From Candidatus Woesearchaeota archaeon (GTDB lineage: Archaea > Nanobdellota > Nanobdellia > Woesearchaeales > GW2011-AR4), in the NCBI GenBank assembly GCA_030631975.1, contig DAOVKD010000039.1, forward strand, positions 1 through 6,533: a stretch of 6,533 nucleotides of DNA, written 5' to 3'. Below the pieces are notes generated by a model. That model was not told the DNA's origin. It ran no database searches and was given only the letters and a program-made list of their open reading frames with translations. This document shows, piece after piece, positions 4,980 to 6,533 of the stretch (positions are counted from its first letter, which is position 1; every line of letters starts with the position of its first letter). Both the position numbers and the translations under genes were made by a program.

Positions 4980-6533
4980 TTACTCCCCAAACTTCAACAT
5001 CTTTATATCTCTTGTTTGTAAATTTACTATAGGCACTCTGCTGGGTTCTGGGTTGTGCCCTACCTTTTCCTGGAATTCTGTTTTGCTTTGCCAGCAGCTT
5101 CCTGAAATTAAAGTGACATTTTTGTAGTTTGCCGCCGCAGCCTTGTGTATGTGGCCGCTAACAAAAAAATCTGGGACCTTATCTATCAATAAATAGTCTA
5201 GATTTGTATCCGGAGCGTGCAGCGTAGAAGTATATGAAGGCGCTAAATGCCTTTTTTGCAACAAAAATTTCATTAGGAGGTCTGCTCTGTCATAACCTCC
5301 TTTATCCCTTATAGACTCTACTTCTGCAAAATAAAAATCAAATGAATAACCATGATACATCAAAACATCAAAGCCCGAAAAATTATCTGACGAATGTATG
5401 TTCACCATAGAGGGGTTTGATACCATAGCCGCATTCGGCAGATTATAAAGGGGCTCAGCAAAATCCTTGTAAAGGGGCAATTGTGGTTCTGCCAGTCTCA
5501 TTGCATCATGGTTCCCGGGGCATATTATCAATTTTATTTTTTTTGGGATTTTGCTGAGAAGGTCTGCGCACACCTTATACTGGTCTCTTATATCTTTTAT
5601 TTCAAGTTCCTTCTCTTGGCCAGGATATACGCCGCAGCCATCAACCAAGTCCCCAATAATAAATATATACCTGACTTTTGATGCTATTTCTCTTTGTGTT
5701 TTGCTGCCCAAGCCGCAGTTTATCCATTTCAAAAATTTGTTAAAATCCTCTTCCATGAAATTTTTGGAGCCTACATGGAGGTCTGATAAGAATAAAGCAT
5801 ATATTTCTTCTGTTGTTTTTTTTATTTCTTTGGTAAGGGGTACATCTGGAAATAACAAATTACTTGCAAATATTATGTTGCTGCCATTCACTCCAACTAT
5901 CCCAATTATCTCATCCAATACAACATCTTTTACTATCTTAAACAAATCTGGTTTGTTTTTGTTTACAAGCACCTTTATATGGCCTGTTTTGTCTTCTATG
6001 GTTAGGATGTAGTTGCCGTTTTTTGTTTGATGCTTGTCCTCCACCATACCTATAACAGATATTTGTTCCCTGTCTCTTTTGTTGATCAGTCTGTTTATGG
6101 AGGTCGTATTTTGCAATTCTTGTCTTTGTTTCAGAATCTTTTCTATTGCCTTGTATCTATTATTAAAATACTGTATAAAGTCGTTTGCTTCTCTTTTTTT
6201 TGGCGTTAGGTCGTAAGAAAAAATTATTTTCAAGCTATTGTATGTATTCACTTCCTCTTTGATTTCGTTACCTGCCTCATGAACTGCAATCTGTTTGAAT
6301 AGAGCATTGCTGCTGCTTCCTTTTTTTTCTGATGTTGCTTTAAATTTTTCCAGCTCATGCCAGTTCAAGCGTAAATTTTGTTCACACCCTAAAATATCTT
6401 TTATTTTATCACTGAGAACAGCTATATTTTTGGAATTTTCTCCTTCAATCAGCCTGGAAAACTCATATAAGTTTTTTTCATTCTCCAAATAACTTAATAT
6501 ATCGCGGCTGACGAGCAGACCTCTTTTTAGAAA
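4980..6533 (-). CDS. polB: DNA polymerase D small (proofreading) subunit DP1 (5' end cut by window edge)
   Basis: DP1 is the 3'-5' exonuclease subunit of PolD and the archaeal relative of eukaryotic B-subunits, here with an active Mre11-like phosphoesterase site. There are 517 codons in the window and the frame is still open at the right edge. The residues before the internal TTG at 6488 read FLKRGLLVSRDILSY, which look like the normal DP1 N-terminal domain, so that TTG is not the real start and probably only about ten residues are missing. Using window numbering (F1 at 6533): N-terminal helical domain about 1-60, a charged variable linker, an OB fold about 157-235 (ISVIGMVEDKHQTKNGNYIL), then metal-site motifs SDLHVG (D251, H253), GDLVDG (D295), GNHD (N341, H342), YHG (H394) and GHIH (H461, H463). 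All expected ligands are present, so proofreading is predicted. It lies upstream of DP2 on the same strand, presumably in one operon. No relation to bacterial polB is implied. Confidence 0.95.
   Translation of the reverse strand, partial: FLKRGLLVSRDILSYLENEKNLYEFSRLIEGENSKNIAVLSDKIKDILGCEQNLRLNWHELEKFKATSEKKGSSSNALFKQIAVHEAGNEIKEEVNTYNSLKIIFSYDLTPKKREANDFIQYFNNRYKAIEKILKQRQELQNTTSINRLINKRDREQISVIGMVEDKHQTKNGNYILTIEDKTGHIKVLVNKNKPDLFKIVKDVVLDEIIGIVGVNGSNIIFASNLLFPDVPLTKEIKKTTEEIYALFLSDLHVGSKNFMEEDFNKFLKWINCGLGSKTQREIASKVRYIFIIGDLVDGCGVYPGQEKELEIKDIRDQYKVCADLLSKIPKKIKLIICPGNHDAMRLAEPQLPLYKDFAEPLYNLPNAAMVSNPSMVNIHSSDNFSGFDVLMYHGYSFDFYFAEVESIRDKGGYDRADLLMKFLLQKRHLAPSYTSTLHAPDTNLDYLLIDKVPDFFVSGHIHKAAAANYKNVTLISGSCWQSKTEFQEKVGHNPEPSRVPIVNLQTRDIKMLKFGE

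Noticed and set aside
1..6533. RNA genes, CRISPR arrays, insertion sequences or long repeats
   Set aside because: No tRNA cloverleaf, rRNA segment, regular repeat-spacer pattern, transposase frame or terminal inverted repeats were seen by eye, and coding density leaves almost no room. Short RNAs overlapping genes cannot be excluded this way.

Overview
The window is an AT-rich piece of an archaeal chromosome. The main evidence is a complete large subunit and a nearly complete small subunit of the archaea-specific replicative DNA polymerase D (PolD), plus an archaeal translation initiation factor aIF2-beta. PolD is found in Euryarchaeota, DPANN and several other archaeal lineages but not in typical Crenarchaeota. 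The compact layout, low GC and the kind of SpoIIM-like membrane protein present suggest a small-genome DPANN archaeon (Woesearchaeota/Pacearchaeota-like). That placement is an inference and was not tested by phylogeny.

Layout, left to right. (1) Bases 1-833, minus strand: a polytopic SpoIIM/DUF95-family membrane protein whose C-terminal tip runs off the left edge. (2) Bases 834-925: a short divergent promoter region with an A/T box on each side. (3) Bases 926-1345, plus strand: aIF2-beta, apparently leaderless. (4) Bases 1346-1381: a 36-base convergent gap that happens to be an in-frame acidic 11-codon extension of aIF2-beta behind its stop. (5) Bases 1382-4906, minus strand: PolD large subunit DP2, with no intein, an intact DxD active site, three zinc modules and a C-terminal PCNA-binding (PIP) box. 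(6) Bases 4907-4979: a DP1-DP2 spacer with a stem-loop, a U8 tract and the DP2 ribosome binding site. (7) Bases 4980-6533, minus strand: PolD small subunit DP1 with a complete Mre11-like nuclease motif set. It is open to the right edge, so its N-terminus lies outside the window.

DP1 and DP2 form one transcription unit (DP1 first) and assemble into the PolD heterodimer: DP2 polymerises, DP1 proofreads 3'-5', and the PIP box at the DP2 C-terminus tethers the enzyme to the PCNA clamp. aIF2-beta is part of the aIF2 complex that delivers initiator tRNA to the ribosome. Its link to the polymerase genes is positional (convergent), not an operon. The SpoIIM-like protein is of unknown function in archaea.

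I found no tRNA, rRNA, CRISPR array, insertion sequence or obvious repeat, and no gene-free stretch longer than 300 bases. The window looks like core housekeeping genes. The points of interest are fine-scale: start-site choice, leader structures, active-site variation and the post-stop acidic tail. I do not see a novel system here.
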